A stretch of 64,000 nucleotides of DNA from NCBI RefSeq assembly GCF_000165425.1, contig NW_001799624.1, positions 186,001 to 250,000 of the forward strand, read 5' to 3'. The first letter of the stretch is position 1, and the number at the start of each line of letters is the position of its first letter. The DNA is from Paramecium tetraurelia. Taxonomy: Eukaryota > Ciliophora > Oligohymenophorea > Peniculida > Parameciidae. A program made the position numbers and the translations under genes. The notes beneath the pieces are model-generated. The model ran no database searches, was not told where the DNA came from, and saw only the letters and a list, made by a program, of their open reading frames with translations. Positions 10,831 through 22,917 of the stretch are shown here, in pieces.

Positions 10831-13800
10831 ATGGATTAGCAATTATCTGGTGTGCTCTTGTCAAGAGACAAATGGAAGCCTGAGAGTAAAGTGACCAAGT
10901 GTGAACATTGTGATAGACAATTCTATTATTTGTTCAGAGCCAAACATCATTGCAGGAAATGTGGATTGGTCTTTTGTTCAGAGTAACATCCTCTTTATTA
11001 TGGAATAGTTGTAGTACCAATTTTATAGACGGACTTCATTTCGCATAAAACACAGAGAAGAAAGTAAGATTGTGTGGAGTTTGTTATGATTAAGTATTAA
11101 AATTGTTGAAAGCATAAGGATACAAATTAGAAAACACCTTTGAAACCAGAGTAGTCAGTGTATCTATTGACAAAGGTTAATTGAATTTTTCAAGAAGGGA
11201 ATCCATACACAAATTGGATGATCAATCCTATACAATCTCCAGATCACAAACCACTCAAGTGACTGAAGAATAGGAGGATAATATGAACAATGATCAAGAA
11301 TTCAATCCTGAAATTATTTAGGTGAGTATACAAAGTTATTTCCCACCAGAAGAATAGAACAAAAATAAGGAATCAGAATTATTGAAATCATAATTATCGC
11401 TTCTCAAAGAAAAATGTTATTCATAAATGGAAAATATTTGTGATCATAGTTTAAAGATCTTTATTCAACCTCAAAAAAATCATGATAATCATTTTGAAAG
11501 TCTCAAAGCCACTACCTTTGAATTTGTTAAAAGAGCTGTTGAAGACATCTAATTTTCATCTCTAAACTCTGATCCTCTAGATATCACCTGCTATGTAAAA
11601 ACTAAATTATTGCCATACAAAGACTACTCACTAACTTGTTACTTTCCAGGCATTGTCATCAGAAAGAACATAGCACTGAAAAGAATGCAAACTGAACTCT
11701 ATAAGCCTCGCATTTTGATTATTCATGGCAATCTGGATTTCATTGAAGAGACTCAATAATTTGATGATTTCATTACCAAAGAAAAAAGAGTACTCTAAGA
11801 TTACATAGAGAAAATTAAAGAGAACTTCAGACCTACCATTATTATAGTTGAAAAATCAGTCAGTAAAGTAGCATTAGATATTTGTTGTAAATTCAACATC
11901 ACAGTTGTTTAGAATGTGAAAATCCATTAATTAAGAAAAATAGCAAAATGCACAGGTTCTAAGTTTGTGCGTCTAGATAAATTAGATGGCTACATACAAA
12001 AAGAAACATAAGTCACTGGAAATTGTGAAAAGATCTTCTTTCGTAATTTTCCAAGACCAACACTTGATAAATAAGATACAGCTGGAAAGGATAATACATT
12101 GATGTTCATTGAAACAAAGGATGGTAAAAATGGAGTTACAATAATGTTATCAGGACCATAGGAAGATTTATTATAGAAATGGAAATAGTGCATTGTTGGT
12201 TGCATGAGATTAGGCAAACATTTTGATGTGGAGAGAAACATCCTGCTTTGCGAATAAAAATTAAGATAAAATAAACAATTCAATTTTTGTGTTGGTGATT
12301 TTACAAAGTTCTTATTTGAGAAGGTTAATTTAAAAGAAGTCATCAAACCAGATCTAGCTTATGTAAAAATTAATTATGCTAGAGCAGACATTCATAATTT
12401 TAATGATATCAAAGATATGAATGCCCTATTGGCTTATCAAAAAGAGTTTCCACCTCAGAAAGACAAGGTGGTTGACTTTTTTGCTGATATGTGCAATATG
12501 CCCACTGAGAAACCCAAGGCGTATTATCATTCAAATGATGATATGTCCATAGGTGCATTTATCATACTAAAAGTCGCAAACCTATAATTCAGATGTGAAT
12601 ATTGCAAATTCCCAAGGAATAGTCACGTTTCCATTTATTATAATGCTGGCAAATACGTCAAATTCAGTGTGGATGGACAAATGAATCAAATAAAATAGAT
12701 AGTACTGCAAAAGGAATAATCATAAATCTAGCAGAGTGATGAGAATAGGACATTCCTCCTGAAAGATTTACCAAGCATAATCAAACAGAATCATTAAAAT
12801 GAAAAGATACAGATTGAAACATATTTCGAATGCAATCTGTGCATGCAACTATTGTCAGACAGAGTCATCTTGAGTTAGAAGTATTTGGAGTATTCCTTTT
12901 TACGATTCTTGTAATAATTGTTCCTTACTCAAAACATCTCTACCAATAATTATCAGAATACGACATCCTGCAATCACGCTCAAGTTTAAAGAGTCTATTC
13001 GTATTATGGGTATTAGATGAAGGTGATGGTGGGGGAATTTGATGTCTATCAGACTACCTTATTGAATTTCTCTGATAATTCATTAAATGATTATCTAAAG
13101 AGTTGGGAGTAGGGTTACATCAGACAACACAGAGATGAATTGATGATTAAATTGAATACTTTTGGAATTACATTGATCAATCTTATACCTAAATCATTAG
13201 CCAAGGGAGAGATTGATTTACTGATTAAATCAATTAAATAACTTAAGGAAGAGTGTGAGAAGATATTGGCTGAAACACAATATACATCGATCTTTTAAGT
13301 ACTCAAACAATCCCAGGACTTTGGACTCCAATATAAGAATATCATGCAAAGTATTTAAGAACACAAGAAGAAGAAAGAATTGAATCCAGATTTCAGAAAT
13401 ATCATACAGAATGCAGCTGTTAATTTAAAGAATTAGGATTCAATACTAACAACCAATAATAATCTGATTAAAACAACCTATGAATTAGAGAAAGTGGATT
13501 CTGGTAATAATTTAAACGAGGTCAAGTTGTACCATTCAAATTAAGAATTAGAGGATCATTATCTTACTTCACAATAAAAGGCTTCCATGCAAGATATTGA
13601 AGAATCTAATCACAGAGCAAGTTCAGGAAAGGCTGATTTGAGTGATCTACTTATACCACCTCATTATTCCCCTGAATTAGACACTCAATAGTCTCCTCTA
13701 TTTGTTAGAAACCATCGAAGAAATGGATCTGAAATCCAAAATAATTAACTCATTATCAATTTAATTGATACAAATTAAACATTGCAATAATCCATTTAAA

Positions 13801-15305
13801 AAACACATCATGATTCCAATAAGGATCTGGATAGTGTGACCTTAGGTCAGTCTAACAACTTTATACCCGCCATTGAAATCAACAATTTCCAAAAAGAATG
13901 GAATATAAGTTCATTCCTGGCAGAATAATAAAAGTTGATTAAGACTCAGATGATTTATGTAAAGATGTTCTTTATTTTAGGAATTTGTTCCGATTTATGA
14001 AAATCAACCCTTATCCTACTTATCATTCGCACTCAATCATCCTAAATATATCAATGAGATCTATCAAAAAGAAAGTAATTACTCTCATTATTAACCTAAG
14101 ATTTTGGTATGATAGAGTCTACACAAAAATCATCTGAGCAGGCTAAACTGTTCTTCTAATAATTATTATACCCCAAGGAACAGAAATAGGAAGTCGAAAA
14201 CATTAGATACATGAGTGTTGATTTAGGTAATAACAATTTAAATCAATAATAAATATATTAGAAATAGGACAATAGGGACATTTTCATTTTGAAAATCAAT
14301 TATGATGTCGAAAAAAAGAATGACAGATCAAATACCCTCATATTACAATAATAACAATAATAATAACAATATCAAGTCAACTTATCTTATCAATTTGATG
14401 ATGCTCAATAAGAAAAGTCATTGCCATTAAATAATTAATAGCAATTCGTGCCAACCACTCAGGTTCGAAAAACAAAGTGGATTGAAGTGTTAATCTATTT
14501 CCCCACTTAATTCGAAGCTCTAAGATTATTAGCAGGTATCACCTTAGCACAATTCATCAAATCCATCTCATCTACGAATATTTGGAGTGCCTCTGGAGGT
14601 AAGTCTCAGTCCAAATTCTACAAATCCAATGATGAGCTATTTGTATTCAAAAAATTAGAATAAGACAAAGAGTTCTTGATGTTTAAACAATTTGCACTTG
14701 ATTATTTCAAACATATGTACAGACACTTTTATGAATCCAAACCTTCTCTCTTAAGTAAAATCTTTGGAATGTTCGAAATCAGAGACAGAGGACAAACTGA
14801 ATACTTCTTAGTAATGGAAAACCTATATTTCGGAATGGGGGATCCCTCTAATTTGTTGGTCTACGATCTCAAAGGAAGTGAAACCAACAGACTAGAAAAG
14901 AAGAAGAAAGGAGTCCTTCTTGATACTAACTTCAGAATTGACAGAAATTCAGAACCTATTCCTATTCTCAAGGAAAATTACAGATACAACGACAGAGCAT
15001 TCTAAGTATTCCTTTAATCTTATTGTAGATCGATTGCAAATTCCTCAATAAACAAAATGTTATTGATTATTCATTGTTGTTGATCATTGACTAAAAGCAA
15101 AAGAAACTCAGAATGGGTATTATTGATTATTTAAGATTCTACACCTGGGATAAGGAAACTGAACATTATTTAAAGTATTTATTAAAGGGAGGAATGGTAT
15201 CATATTAATTTTAATCCTAATTTACAGGTACCTACCATTGTTAATCCAGGAGATTATAAAAAGAGGTTCATTAATGCAATATTAAAATATTTTATACCAG
15301 TGTGA
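10831..15305 (+). CDS. FAB1: PIKfyve/Fab1-type PI3P 5-kinase with FYVE domain
   Basis: Five introns of 26, 22, 26, 23 and 31 nt give 1448 aa. Residues about 14-80 form a FYVE zinc finger: KCEHCDRQFYYLFRAKHHCR, then KCGLVFCSDCS and VRLCGVCYD. It appears complete only after removing the 26-nt intron. The middle (about 280-520) is the GroEL/CCT-like region of Fab1 (RKNIALKRMQTELYKPRILI, SKVALDICCKFNI), followed by a Cys-rich region (FRCEYCKFPRNSHVS). The C-terminal kinase has SASGGKSQSKF, VMENLYFGMGDPSNLLVYDL, DLKGS, NVIDYSLLLIIDQ and MGIIDYLRFYTWD. The enzyme makes PI(3,5)P2 on endosomes, controlling vacuole and lysosome size. The order FYVE, chaperonin-like, Cys-rich, kinase matches the family exactly. 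A Gln run (about 14340-14370) is a species-specific insert. Confidence 0.93.
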
Positions 15306-15331
15306 ATAAATTAATCATTAATACTTTTCTT

Positions 15332-15898
15332 TCAATAATATTAGTAAAATTTGTCAACATTTCTGATATTGTAATCCATTCTATTCTATAAATTGTCGCA
15401 TTTCCTCAAAAACTCAGCCTTCGGATCATTCTAATACACAATTTAAGGAGTCGATTAAGTCATTAACTATTGATTATAGCCAAGATTCCCTTGTTATAAA
15501 TTTAAACTAGGCAATAACTATTGTTAATTTAGAGATTGTTGTGCATTTTATAAAAATGGATTGGAAGGAGGATAATAATATTGAATTTATTGAGGAACCT
15601 TGTTCATTGCTTTCTACCTTTTTTATTAATAGTTTGATTATTGGTTGAAACCAACAAATTAAGATGTGTAATGCACTCTTTCAGGATGAACTAGCTCAAC
15701 TGGATAGTGCTATGGTCTGTAGATCAAATCTGTCCATTAACTTCTATACTCAGCAGCTGGTAGATTCAATTGCCTATAACAATAGTCATCCAATATTTTA
15801 TCTACTCTTGCCTTCTTTTCTCTTTCCGTCTAATCTTTTATTTCCAAAAATTTTTTATATGCTTGATCATCATTAAATATGTCTGGTTATTCAATCAT
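15332..15898 (-). CDS. Hypothetical Gln/Asn-rich protein
   Basis: An uninterrupted minus-strand frame of 189 codons from ATG 15898 to TGA 15332-15334. The N-terminal half is charged and helical (FLEIKDQTEREKKARVDKIL, YRSQWTDLIYRPQHYPVE). The C-terminal half is Gln/Asn/Tyr-rich (YYYPPSNPFLQNAQQSLNQQ). The frame ends in KAEFLRKCDNLQNRMDYNIR. No domain recognised. It lies tail-to-tail with the PIKfyve gene with only 26 bp between stop codons. Intact frame and compositional contrast with the flanks support a real gene. Function unknown. Confidence 0.7.
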
Positions 15899-16155
15899 TC
15901 TTAATATATAATTTTATAAATATTACATCTAAATGTAATTTAATTGTTGTATTTCACTCTCTACCAATTCTTTATATAACTATTCTAAGACTAGTTAAAT
16001 TCAAGTGAAAGAATGCAAATATTATTTAAATAATATAATTACTCTTTGAAATCACTATATTTGTAAAATGGTCTTAAATTGTATTTGAGAATTTGATAAA
16101 ATAAAAAGTATTTAAAAATCCCATAGTTTATTGTATATAATAAGAAAGCCTTGGT

Positions 16156-16184
16156 TATAAATAACAATAAGGTATTATTATATC
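16156..16184 (+). promoter_or_regulatory. Conserved 5' flank of 5S gene, copy 1
   Basis: These 29 bp are identical to the 29 bp directly upstream of the second 5S gene (22762-22790). They start TATAAATAACAATAAGG. Shared flank may be an upstream element of the RNA polymerase III unit or simply part of the unit that was copied. Confidence 0.5.
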
Positions 16185-16304
16185 GTTGTCGGCCATACTA
16201 AGTCTAAAGCACCGGATCCCATTCGAACTCCGAAGTTAAGCGACTTAAGGCGAGGTTAGTACTAAGGTGGGGGACCGCTTGGGAAGTCCTCGTGTTGACA
16301 ACCC
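16185..16304 (+). rRNA. 5S ribosomal RNA, copy 1
   Basis: A 120-nt sequence with the conserved eukaryotic 5S layout. The ends GTTGTC and GACAAC pair as helix I. The internal control region contains CCCATTCGAACTCCGAAGTT and GGGGGACCGCTTGGGAAGTC, and a poly-T run follows at once. It matches what I recall of ciliate 5S rRNA. Two further copies at 22791 and 45160 appear identical over the full length. Transcription by RNA polymerase III from internal boxes is inferred from family. Confidence 0.97.
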
Positions 16305-16311
16305 TTTTTTT
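16305..16311 (+). terminator. Pol III poly-T terminator of 5S copy 1
   Basis: Seven T residues directly after the 5S 3' end, the usual RNA polymerase III stop signal. Confidence 0.85.
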
Positions 16312-16418
16312 ATTTATTTAATATAATACTATTTATTAACATATTAAAAATCTAATTTCCAATTAATTTATTTATAATTAAAAATTCTATTTAAAAAATA
16401 AGTAATCTAATCGAAAGA

Positions 16419-17910
16419 TCAAATTTCTTTAATTTTAGCTAATTCTTTGATTAATGGACGAATATTCTTTCCTTACTCAGCCCATTCCTTAACTGCTCTT
16501 TCTGCCCAAGTAAAAAATGTCTTATTTTCATTGTGTTATAACCTCTTCAATTGTTCATCTTCTTATAGTTCTTATAGTATTTATTATTCTTTAATTTTCT
16601 AATTTGTTTATTAATATTTTATACCTATTTTTGTTCAATTTATTATAATTAGTATTCTTTAACCGATTAATTCCTCTTTCTTTAGTTATCTTAATCTTCT
16701 TATTCTATCTTTTATAGTTCCTCTCCTCTTTATTTCCAATACTATTGAAATTCCTTGTCATTTTGATTTTTCAACAATTTATCCTTCAATTTAAATTCTT
16801 TTATAATATTTCTACTTTCTTCAATCTTCTTCTTTTGTGCTTCTTATTTTAGTAATTTCTATTTTTCTGCTTCTTCATCTTTCTGTTCTGCCTCTTTAAT
16901 TTATTTATTCATCAATTATAATTATTCAGCCTCTTTTTTCATAAGAATGGCAATTTAAGCATCAATTAATTTTTATCTTTATTCTTGCTTCTCTTTGAAC
17001 TTGATTTCTTCTCTTTGTTTTCTCATTTGTAAGATCCTATCTTTCTTTTCTCCATGTAATTTAATCTATTCTTCTTATTCTTTATCTTTTTGTAATTATT
17101 ATAACTTGTATTCTTTAATTTCCTCATTACCTTTTTTGATTTCCAGCATGTTTTCATATCTCTTCCTCTTTCTGTCCTTCTCAGCTTCTTCCTCCTCTTG
17201 AATCATTTTCTATGCTCTTGCCTTGATTAATTAGCCTTCAATCTTTTCATTCTACATTTATTTGATATGATTGTTTATCATTTCATCATGTTATTGTTTG
17301 AGTACATTTTTTTATTCTTATTTTTTGCGTTTGAATTCGTCTTCTTTAAGCTTTTCTGCTTGATCGTAATTGGCCATGATGTCTAACTGTTCTTCATGAT
17401 GAATCTTGTCTCTCACACTAATAGGATTGTGACAATAACTTACTTGTTTATAGTCTTCTTATACTCATTTAATTACAGTTAAGAATCCCTTTCTTGAAGA
17501 ACATCTGAAAATAACAGTTTCTACTAAAATTATCTAATAACAGGATTATTCTCATAAATTAATCTATTTGCTCTTAATAATACATCTTGTTTTTATTTCT
17601 GTTAATATTCAGCTTCTTCCCTTTCAATTCTTCTACGTTCCTCCTCATCTTCTGCAAATCTCTCAAATTACGATTGATTCTTCCTTCTCCTAATATTCAT
17701 AGCACATGGCCACTTTTTGACTCTCTCCTAGGATCTGGCATGTCTAGTTGTTTATATATATCTAATGTACAAGTCTTATTTCTCAATCATTGTATGATTG
17801 TCTTGGATTTCGCAACTGCTGTTCCTCATCCTTCGCAATTGTGACAACGGAATTACGGATGTTGTTTTGTTGTTAAAATTACCCGAAGTTGCAGCACGAC
17901 CATCAAGCAT
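16419..17910 (-). CDS. Coiled-coil ciliary protein, CFAP210 (CCDC173)-like
   Basis: Minus strand, ATG 17910 to TGA 16419-16421, roughly 480 aa, with at least a 26-nt intron. It begins MLDGRAATSGNF, then SVIPLSQLRRMRNS. It carries RSQERVKKWPCAMNIRRRKN, followed by charged helix FERFAEDEEERRRIEREEAE, NRLIYENNPVIRQFQQKLLF and SDVLQERDSQLQLNEYKK. This succession (E-R-x-K-W-P, then N-R-L, then VLQERD) resembles CFAP210/CCDC173, a microtubule inner protein of ciliary doublets with a trichohyalin-like helix. The rest is Lys/Glu/Gln coiled coil ending in FFTWAERAVKEWAEQGKNIR. I am sure of the coiled coil, less sure of the exact orthologue (CFAP45 or CFAP53 are alternatives). Confidence 0.65.
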
Positions 17911-18073
17911 TATATAATTTATTTATTAAATACTTCAATCATATAACTGCTATAATTTACAAATCTCTAAGATATCAACACAAATAACCATTGGGTACTA
18001 AAATATATTATATTTTAGAATTTTGTAAGAAAAATCTCGAAAAGAAATTCATTAATTTCTAAAAATTTAAGAA

Positions 18074-20219
18074 ATGCAAAATAGTGTCCACTTAGAGATG
18101 AACAAACCCTTAAAATATCCATCTAATGATATTTCTGTTTGTTGGCCCTCCTTTTAAACTTCAAGTTTCAACTCCAATCCAATCAGAAAAGACTCTGAAA
18201 TCAATCCTCAGATGCAGCTAAGTAAATTCAGCGATTCTGAAAGTGAAAACAATCAAGTTCCAAAAAATCTGGAGAATCTCTGTTCCTATTAAAATCAAAG
18301 TGTGCCAGGGAATCCAATATATCTTCTCCTTTCATCTGAAATGTTTTTGTTCACAAAAATTATTTCAATTATCCTAGCGAACATTTTACTCCTTTTTTTA
18401 ACCTTCTATTTACCCTACTTCTATTTTGAGAACTTTACGTAATTTAATTTATTATAATTTTAAGAGAATCAGATCCCATTTATTTTCCAGTTCTTTTGTT
18501 TATAATGACGCTAGAATTACACACTCAATTTATCAAAATTTTAAGTAAATTTCTCAAAAAAAACAAAATCTCAATAAAATTACTAGATATCACAATCTTA
18601 ATAACCTATATACTTTGCTTTACAATTTAGAACGTTATAACTTTTACAATTTTATATTACCTGCTATTCTTAAGAAATTTAAAATTTATTTAAAAGTTGC
18701 TAAGTTTAATCCCATTTATTAATTATTAGTAATACAAATATATTATACTTTAGGTAAATAATAATCACTAAAATGATCGTTGTATTGCTATTCCAAATAC
18801 ATTACTTTACTTGTATTTGGGGAGTAGAACTAAAATCAATTAACAAAGATGATCTAGTTTACTCAGATTACTTTTATAAATCATTTCTGATGTTATTTTT
18901 TAAATTTGATCAATTAGAAAATTAATAAAACCATTTATTAATACTAACACATCTGTTTAGTAACATCATAATTATAATTTTCTTGTTTACCATATTTACA
19001 TAATGCCAATCACAACTGCATAAACATGATATTGAGTTAAAAACTTATAAGTTATTCTTAAAATCAAATATGCTTGAATTCAAAGTTAAGATTGTTTTGT
19101 TTCACTATTAAAAAATATTCTTATTAATTGAGAATCAATTGAATGCAAAAGAAAATGAAAAGAAAAAGGCTTTGTTATAGTACATAAAAATGAGGTTGAT
19201 TAGTTAGGAACTCAGACACTTTAAATTTCTATCTAAAACTGCTCTGAATGATATCAGTGCTAAGGGAGTCTTTGGACTGAGTTTGAAATAATAAGTAATT
19301 TAAATTGTATATTCAAGAATTTCTAAGCAGAAATTGATGGAGTATATATAATACTAGCTGGGAGAGTCAATGTGAACTTCATGGGATTGAACCTAAAGGT
19401 TGATACTCAGAAGATCATCAATATTTGTATAATTGAAATGATGAATACTCAACAATAGAGGAAATTAATATTGGAACCAATTGATATGAATGATATATTG
19501 TACTTTTACATTAATCAGGATTAATTTCAGAGTTGTTTATAAAAGCAGCTAGAGAAGGTTATTTATTTGTTATAATCTCTAGGAAGAGTATTAAATGATT
19601 AGAGATGATATCAACTTCAACAATACCACTGAGGAATTGAATATCTAATGTTATTTTTGCAATCTATTTCATCCAACATTCAATTGTTCTTGTTTGAATA
19701 TTAAGAGAAGATTCACTTATGATAAGACATATTAGGAGAGAGGAGCATTGTTTCAGAGGAAGAATAACAGTAGAGTTAAAGCAGGCATCTATTAATAGGT
19801 AGTCGATCTTTGAATCATAGATTACAAATTAGGGAACTAGCAACTGTAATATTAGTGATAAAAGTTCTGATAGTTTTGAAGCATTTTCAGATTACTCAAG
19901 TGATAAGTTGAATGTGTCAAACCAACAACTTCATTATGACTAGATTGGCAAGTAGAGTTCGATTAGTTAGATATATAAGGATATACTATAGATTGATTTG
20001 ATATCCGACAAGGTTAGTGATCCCATAATAAGCAGTACTTTAATTAAAAATTTGCAAGTGCCTGACAAAGCACTCAGGAATCAATCGGATAGCAATTAAA
20101 CAGCTTTTCAGGAATTGGATTCTTTTCCTGAAATAGATAAAATATAGGAGTATCAACATTATAAAGTGGCTTACAACATCAATAATGTGTTAAATAAAAT
20201 AAATAAACAGAGAATGTGA
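18074..20219 (+). CDS. CNBD channel-like membrane protein
   Basis: Introns of 17, 25, 23, 25 and 22 nt give 677 aa. Residues about 90-330 are hydrophobic segments like S1-S6: FLFTKIISIILANILLLFLT, LLDITILITYILCFTIQNVI, LYYLLFLRNLKFIQKLLSLI and KMIVVLLFQIHYFTCIWGVE (typical S5). The pore loop reads YSDYFYKSFLMLFFKFD with no TxGYG filter. After S6 comes a C-linker-like helix, then a cyclic nucleotide-binding fold with EIDGVYIILAGRVNV. A short Cys motif (CYFCNLFHPTFNCSC) follows, then a Ser/Gln-rich tail. The architecture matches the CNG/HCN/EAG-type channels that are highly expanded in ciliates. Lack of a filter suggests altered selectivity or a non-conducting subunit; this is inference. Confidence 0.72.
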
Positions 20220-20266
20220 CAACTTTCTATTTTATATTTATTAATGTTTATAAAAATAATAATAAA

Positions 20267-20832
20267 ATGTAATAGCTTCACAAATTTTCAAATAAGTCTG
20301 TTCAGTAGATTGTATAAGAGTTGATGTATGATGAGTATTTGGAAAGAGATAATATGTTGAGAAATGCATTTAATTCATCGCCTTTGAAGGCAGTTAAGAA
20401 AAAAATAGTATTTTCAAAGAACATCTACAATAATTATTTACAGCAATCACCGAGTTCGGTAACTTCGTAGAATAATCAATGCAAGGTCATAGGAGTGGTA
20501 GCGATATAAAAGAAAAAGAATCAGGATGCTATCATCAATGTGTCAGTATATAATATTTTAATTGTAGTCCGAAGAATGTTAAGAAGGTGAACAAACCAAA
20601 GGAATTGAGGGGGTTGTCGATATCGGATCATATGGACAATGTGATTAGGGACAAAAACAATTTACCTCAGATTCAGAGGTAATCTCAGAAGAGTTTAGTG
20701 TTCAATGATGATGATTTTGAAGGGTACAAATTGAAATCGGAAGAAATGACTTTGGAAATAGATGAATACATGAAGATGAAGAAGGACAAGGACTCTTTTT
20801 CATTGCCCAATATTTACTCAAGATATTAATGA
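20267..20832 (+). CDS. Hypothetical protein
   Basis: One 26-nt intron (GTCAGTATATAATATTTTAA...TAG) gives 179 aa from ATG 20267 to TGA 20830-20832. It begins MQQLHKFSNKSVQQIVQELM and includes YDEYLERDNMLRNAFNSSPL, a basic stretch KAVKKKIVFSKNIYNNY, and an acidic/charged end (EGYKLKSEEMTLEIDEYMK). No recognised domain. It follows the channel gene by 47 bp on the same strand. Probably a real small gene: the frame closes exactly with one intron. Function unknown. Confidence 0.6.
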
Positions 20833-21006
20833 TTATTTTTATTATAATCTCTTTATGATGTGATTTTATAATAAATATATATTATATTAAAAAGTTGATT
20901 GGAGAGACATGGTCAAATAAATGAGTGACTTACAATAAAGTGGCTATGTATAATTTAATTAAAATATAAATTAGAATTATAATTTAATTTAAATAAAAGG
21001 GAACGA

Positions 21007-21735
21007 ATGTCCAAAAAGAAAAAGGGCTTATATTTCATAGAATAGATTCTCGATTACAAACAATACCAAGGATAAAAATACTATCTTGTTAAATGGTAGG
21101 GCTATAACAACAGAGATTGTACATGGGAAAAACCTGAGAAGATTCCCAATTTGACCTAATATTTGAATGAATATGAATAGAATGTCAAAAATTTAGGATC
21201 CAATTTTTATCAACTTGAGAACGATGAACCTCCACAACTAGAAGATTTCATAGGAGTGCCTAGTCAATAAAAACAATCTGTATTGCAATAATAATAAGAA
21301 TAAATAAAGAAACTTCAGGATTAAGTGAGTTAATTAAAACAGGAATTAAACCAAGTTAAAAAACAGTAGGAAGATATCTTATAGATGATGCAGACTCTTC
21401 CTCAAGATAAGAAAACATAACCATCAAATTAATAGCAGGATTCTGAGATTATCTAGGATTCTGTTTCTGAATTATCTCAAAAAAATACTGAAGTCAAATT
21501 ACCAAATGAGGGAGGGTTCGAATATGGAGATCAATTGGATAAAATAGGTTAGGCCGCATAACTCAAATAAACAGGCATCAAAATGTATTATTTGTTGTGG
21601 CAAAAGCGATCTAATGGTACTCATGAATCTAAGACATTAGGTATAATACCAAAGAATCGATGGGTGAGCAGTGAGTATCTGTAAAAACATGATATCAAGT
21701 CATTGTGTTACTATCTATAAAAAAAATTATAATGA
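21007..21735 (+). CDS. HP1-like chromodomain/chromoshadow protein
   Basis: Intronless frame of 243 codons. After MSKKKKG comes a chromodomain (about 8-60): LYFIEQILDYKQYQGQKYYL, VKWQGYNNRDCTWEKPEKI. It has aromatic-cage positions Y/F, W and an aromatic-poor third site (N-N-R-D-C-T-W). A Gln-rich coiled-coil linker of about 90 residues follows. The C-terminal part looks like a chromoshadow domain: KMYYLLWQKRSNGTHES, LGIIPKNRWVSSEYLQKHDI and LCYYLQKKL. Chromodomains bind methylated histone H3; shadow domains dimerise. In ciliates such proteins act in heterochromatin and programmed DNA elimination. The start was chosen at ATG 21007 because it opens directly into the chromodomain; an ATG at 20922 would need an intron I could not place. 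Confidence 0.82.
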
Positions 21736-21836
21736 ATTTGTGTTTATATCAATCAATAGTCACATTCAAGCACAAATCAATCTCACAATAATCATTATGT
21801 GATTTACTAAAATATAATAATAATTATTTTATTACA

Positions 21837-22707
21837 ATGATGGAAAGCTTGGTATTAAAAGTGATGTTTTCGGCACCTAATCCGATGTATTCAAATAAAG
21901 ATTATTTAAATTGTATAGATTATGCAAAAATACATTACGGTGGAAAACATGTAAGGGATGCTCCATATTTGATTATGGAACATCCTTTCTGTAACACTGA
22001 TACCTACTTGATCTACTTTCATGCAAAGGACGAAGATATGTAATTAAAGTCTCCCTATTTCCATAGAAACTATGCTTAGTAGTTTATATATGAAATCTAA
22101 CAATCTTGTAAATTCAACGCCATCCTATCTGAATATCCTGGATATGGAATCTATCAAAATGTTAATGCTCATGATTCTATAGTTGAATAAGATGCTCTTC
22201 AATTGTTTGATCATATTCAGGACAAATACAAACTAAAAAATAATCAAATCATTGTTTTCGGAAGGTATCGGCTAAATTTAAATGAAGATCAATAGGAACT
22301 GGGCCAGCCTTCTATATCAATAGTTTAAGACAATGCAGAGCTGTTATTGCACTTAGTTCTTTTACCTCTATTAGAGATATTATCAAAGAAAAAACATTTG
22401 AATGGGTAGCAAATCTAATCCCCACGAAGTTTGATAATTTGTAACGAGCTCAAAGTGCTAAGTCTCCTATGCTCTTGATACATGGTGCCGAGGATGATAT
22501 TGTTAATAAATAGCACACAGAAATTCTGTTCGCCAAGTTTTAGTTTTTAATCTATGCCATAGTCTTCCCAATAAAGTTAAGGCACAATCAGTAAAAAGGA
22601 TTAGACCAGACATGACACACAACGATTACATTTTCGAACATGATATCATAGCTCCTATTTAACTATTCTTCCCTGATCTCAGTATATAATAAAGATTTAG
22701 ATATTGA
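21837..22707 (+). CDS. Alpha/beta hydrolase, ABHD17-like serine hydrolase
   Basis: Two introns (23 nt GTATCGGCTA...GAAG and 20 nt GTTTTTAATC...ATAG) give 275 aa. After removal, the nucleophile elbow reads VFGRSIGTGPAFYINS, i.e. G-x-S-x-G. The acid is in MLLIHGAEDDIVNKQHTEIL and the histidine in PDMTHNDYIFEHD, so the triad Ser-Asp-His is complete and properly ordered. Upstream are YFHAKDEDMQ and AILSEYPGYGIYQ, typical of the ABHD17/ABHD13 group. In animals ABHD17 proteins remove palmitate from membrane proteins; whether this one does is inference. It lacks an obvious Cys-rich N-terminal palmitoylation cluster. A DHHC palmitoyltransferase lies about 24 kb away. Confidence 0.82.
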
Positions 22708-22761
22708 CATTTTATTCATTTAATTATTTCATATTATACTATACTACAATAAAACCCAGGA

Positions 22762-22790
22762 TATAAATAACAATAAGGTATTATTATATC
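22762..22790 (+). promoter_or_regulatory. Conserved 5' flank of 5S gene, copy 2
   Basis: The 29 bp upstream of 5S copy 2 equal those upstream of copy 1. Further upstream, the sequence AAACCCAGGATATAAATAA is shared with copy 3 instead, so the three flanks form a mosaic. Confidence 0.5.
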
Positions 22791-22910
22791 GTTGTCGGCC
22801 ATACTAAGTCTAAAGCACCGGATCCCATTCGAACTCCGAAGTTAAGCGACTTAAGGCGAGGTTAGTACTAAGGTGGGGGACCGCTTGGGAAGTCCTCGTG
22901 TTGACAACCC
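22791..22910 (+). rRNA. 5S ribosomal RNA, copy 2
   Basis: 120 nt, read as identical to copy 1, with the same terminal pairing and internal control region. It lies 83 bp after the hydrolase gene stop. Confidence 0.97.
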
Positions 22911-22917
22911 TTTTTTT
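22911..22917 (+). terminator. Pol III poly-T terminator of 5S copy 2
   Basis: Seven T residues directly after the 5S 3' end. Confidence 0.85.
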
